Below, in pieces: positions 63,114 through 64,000 of a stretch of 64,000 nucleotides of DNA. Where the stretch lies: the NCBI RefSeq assembly GCF_004762095.1, contig NZ_SIJH01000002.1, positions 124,001 through 188,000 on the forward strand. The letters run 5' to 3'. A program made the translations under genes and the position numbers. The notes beneath the pieces were generated by a model. The model saw only the letters and a program-made list of their open reading frames with translations. It was not told the DNA's origin and ran no database searches. Numbering within the stretch: position 1 is the first letter of the stretch; each line of letters begins with the position of its first letter. Source of the stretch: Tabrizicola caldifontis (GTDB taxonomy: Bacteria; Pseudomonadota; Alphaproteobacteria; Rhodobacterales; Rhodobacteraceae).

Positions 63114-64000
63114 CATCACCACCGACGTTCTTGTCATCGGTACCGGACCGGCCGGATCGGCCACGGCGGCCCTCCTGGCCTCGTACGGGGTCGAGGTGCT
63201 GGTCGTGAACCGCTACCGCTGGCTGGCCAATACCCCCCGCGCCCACATCACCAACCAGCGCACCATGGAAGTCCTGCGCGACCTTGGCCCCGAGGTCGAG
63301 GAGGAGGCGATGAAGCACGCCACCCATCAGGAGCTGATGGGCAACAACGTCTTCTGCGTGTCGCTGGCCGGCGAGGAACTGGGCCGGATGCAATCCTGGG
63401 GCACTTCGCCCGAAAGCAAGGCCCGCCACCTGCGCGCCAGCCCCTGCGAGATGAACGACCTGCCGCAGACCTTCATGGAGCCGATCCTCTTCGGCACCGC
63501 CTGTCGCCGGGGTGCCCAGTCGCGGATGTCCACCGAGTACCTCTCCCATGTCCAGGACGCCGAAGGGGTCACGACCACCTGCCGCGACCGGCTTACAGGC
63601 AAGGATTTCACCGTGCGGTCGAAATACCTGGTGGGGGCGGACGGGGGCAACAGCCTCGTCGCCGAGCACGCGGGCCTGCCGTTCGAGGGCAGGATGGGCG
63701 TCGGCGGGTCGATGAACATCCTGTTCCGCGCCGACCTGTCGCGTTACGTCGCGCACCGGCCCAGCGTTCTCTACTGGGTCATGCAGCCCGGCGCCGATGT
63801 GGGCGGGATCGGCATGGGCCTGGTCCGCATGGTGCGGCCCTGGAACGAATGGCTGATCGTCTGGGGCTACGACATCAACCAGCCCGCCCCGGTGGTGGAT
63901 GCGGCGATGGCGACCCAGGTCGCGCGGCAGCTGGTCGGCGTTCCAGATCTGGAGATCGACTTGATCAGCGCCAACACCTGGACGGTGAACAACTGCTACG
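63106..64000 (+). CDS. TfdB/PheA-type FAD-dependent aromatic monooxygenase (partial, 3' end outside window)
   Basis: About 298 residues are present. The FAD-binding motif V-I-G-T-G-P-A-G-S-A-T-A (about residues 10-21), the R-A-H-I-T-N-Q-R-T-M-E segment, G-A-D-G-G-N-S and H-R-P-S-V-L-Y-W-V with R-M-V-R-P-W-N-E-W strongly resemble 2,4-dichlorophenol 6-monooxygenase (TfdB) and related single-component phenol hydroxylases. It would add a hydroxyl ortho to an existing one, feeding the dioxygenases. GGAAGGAG precedes the ATG inside the livM-like gene. Confidence 0.88.
   Translation, partial: MADITTDVLVIGTGPAGSATAALLASYGVEVLVVNRYRWLANTPRAHITNQRTMEVLRDLGPEVEEEAMKHATHQELMGNNVFCVSLAGEELGRMQSWGTSPESKARHLRASPCEMNDLPQTFMEPILFGTACRRGAQSRMSTEYLSHVQDAEGVTTTCRDRLTGKDFTVRSKYLVGADGGNSLVAEHAGLPFEGRMGVGGSMNILFRADLSRYVAHRPSVLYWVMQPGADVGGIGMGLVRMVRPWNEWLIVWGYDINQPAPVVDAAMATQVARQLVGVPDLEIDLISANTWTVNNCY

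Noticed and set aside
1-64000. tRNA, rRNA, CRISPR, insertion sequence or prophage genes
   Set aside because: No tRNA-like cloverleaf, rRNA core motif, regularly spaced repeat array, transposase or integrase was recognised in the gaps or frames.

Overview
The window is high-GC alphaproteobacterial chromosome, most likely Rhodobacterales (Rhodobacter/Paracoccaceae type). The grounds are gene content and synteny: the secB-dnaQ-coaE-aroE-maf // hemJ-rho-mnmE-mnmG-rsmG-parA-parB block that surrounds the replication origin in alphaproteobacteria, a DUF2125 protein, a DNA polymerase IV with a cysteine-rich N-terminus, and a bciA-type 8-vinyl reductase that points to bacteriochlorophyll synthesis. 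No rRNA, tRNA, CRISPR array, prophage or insertion sequence was recognised.

Layout. 1-11.4 kb: end of an alpha-2-macroglobulin gene with pbpC (periplasmic defence and cell wall), bciA, dinB, a cysQ-like phosphatase with pmbA, a secreted DUF2125 protein, enoyl-CoA hydratase, agmatinase-family ureohydrolase and a flavoprotein. 11.5-24.3 kb: a tightly packed 13-gene minus-strand operon that looks like import and oxidative catabolism of a 6-deoxyhexose such as L-rhamnose or L-fucose (RhaS-type ABC transporter, mutarotase, acid-sugar dehydratase, two SDRs, FAH-type hydrolase, Gfo/Idh oxidoreductase, acetoacetate-decarboxylase-family protein, FadR-type regulator). A perfect GntR-type operator lies in its promoter region, and a divergent TIM-barrel isomerase gene sits on the other side. 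24.3-31.6 kb: conserved housekeeping genes (smr, mltA, Tim44-like, fxsA, secB, dnaQ, coaE, aroE, maf). 31.63-32.05 kb: an AT-rich divergent intergenic region with several near-consensus DnaA boxes, the probable oriC. 32-39.4 kb: hemJ, rho, mnmE, mnmG, rsmG, parA and parB, with two parS sites embedded in the 5' ends of mnmG and rsmG. 39.4-53.7 kb: hemW-rdgB-rph, hrcA-grpE, mutS, an aldo/keto reductase, hslU, a membrane protein gene, hslV, rpsO, a short RTX-repeat protein, DUF1643 and pheS without pheT. 53.7-64 kb: a LysR-linked aromatic-degradation island with an intradiol dioxygenase, a PcpA/LinE-type dioxygenase, a carboxylesterase-like hydrolase, maleylacetate reductase, a complete HAAT-type ABC importer and the start of a TfdB-like flavin monooxygenase.

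How they work together. The aromatic island can be read as one pathway: uptake of an aromatic compound by the ABC importer, ring hydroxylation by the TfdB-like enzyme, ring cleavage by one or both dioxygenases, then reduction of maleylacetate to 3-oxoadipate. No cycloisomerase or dienelactone hydrolase is visible, which favours a hydroxyquinol or hydroquinone route over a chlorocatechol route. The two catabolic operons share a design: the substrate-binding protein gene is followed by a perfect GC-rich stem-loop before the rest of the transporter. The island directly follows pheS where pheT might be expected. It and the origin-proximal segregation signals are the most interesting parts of the window.
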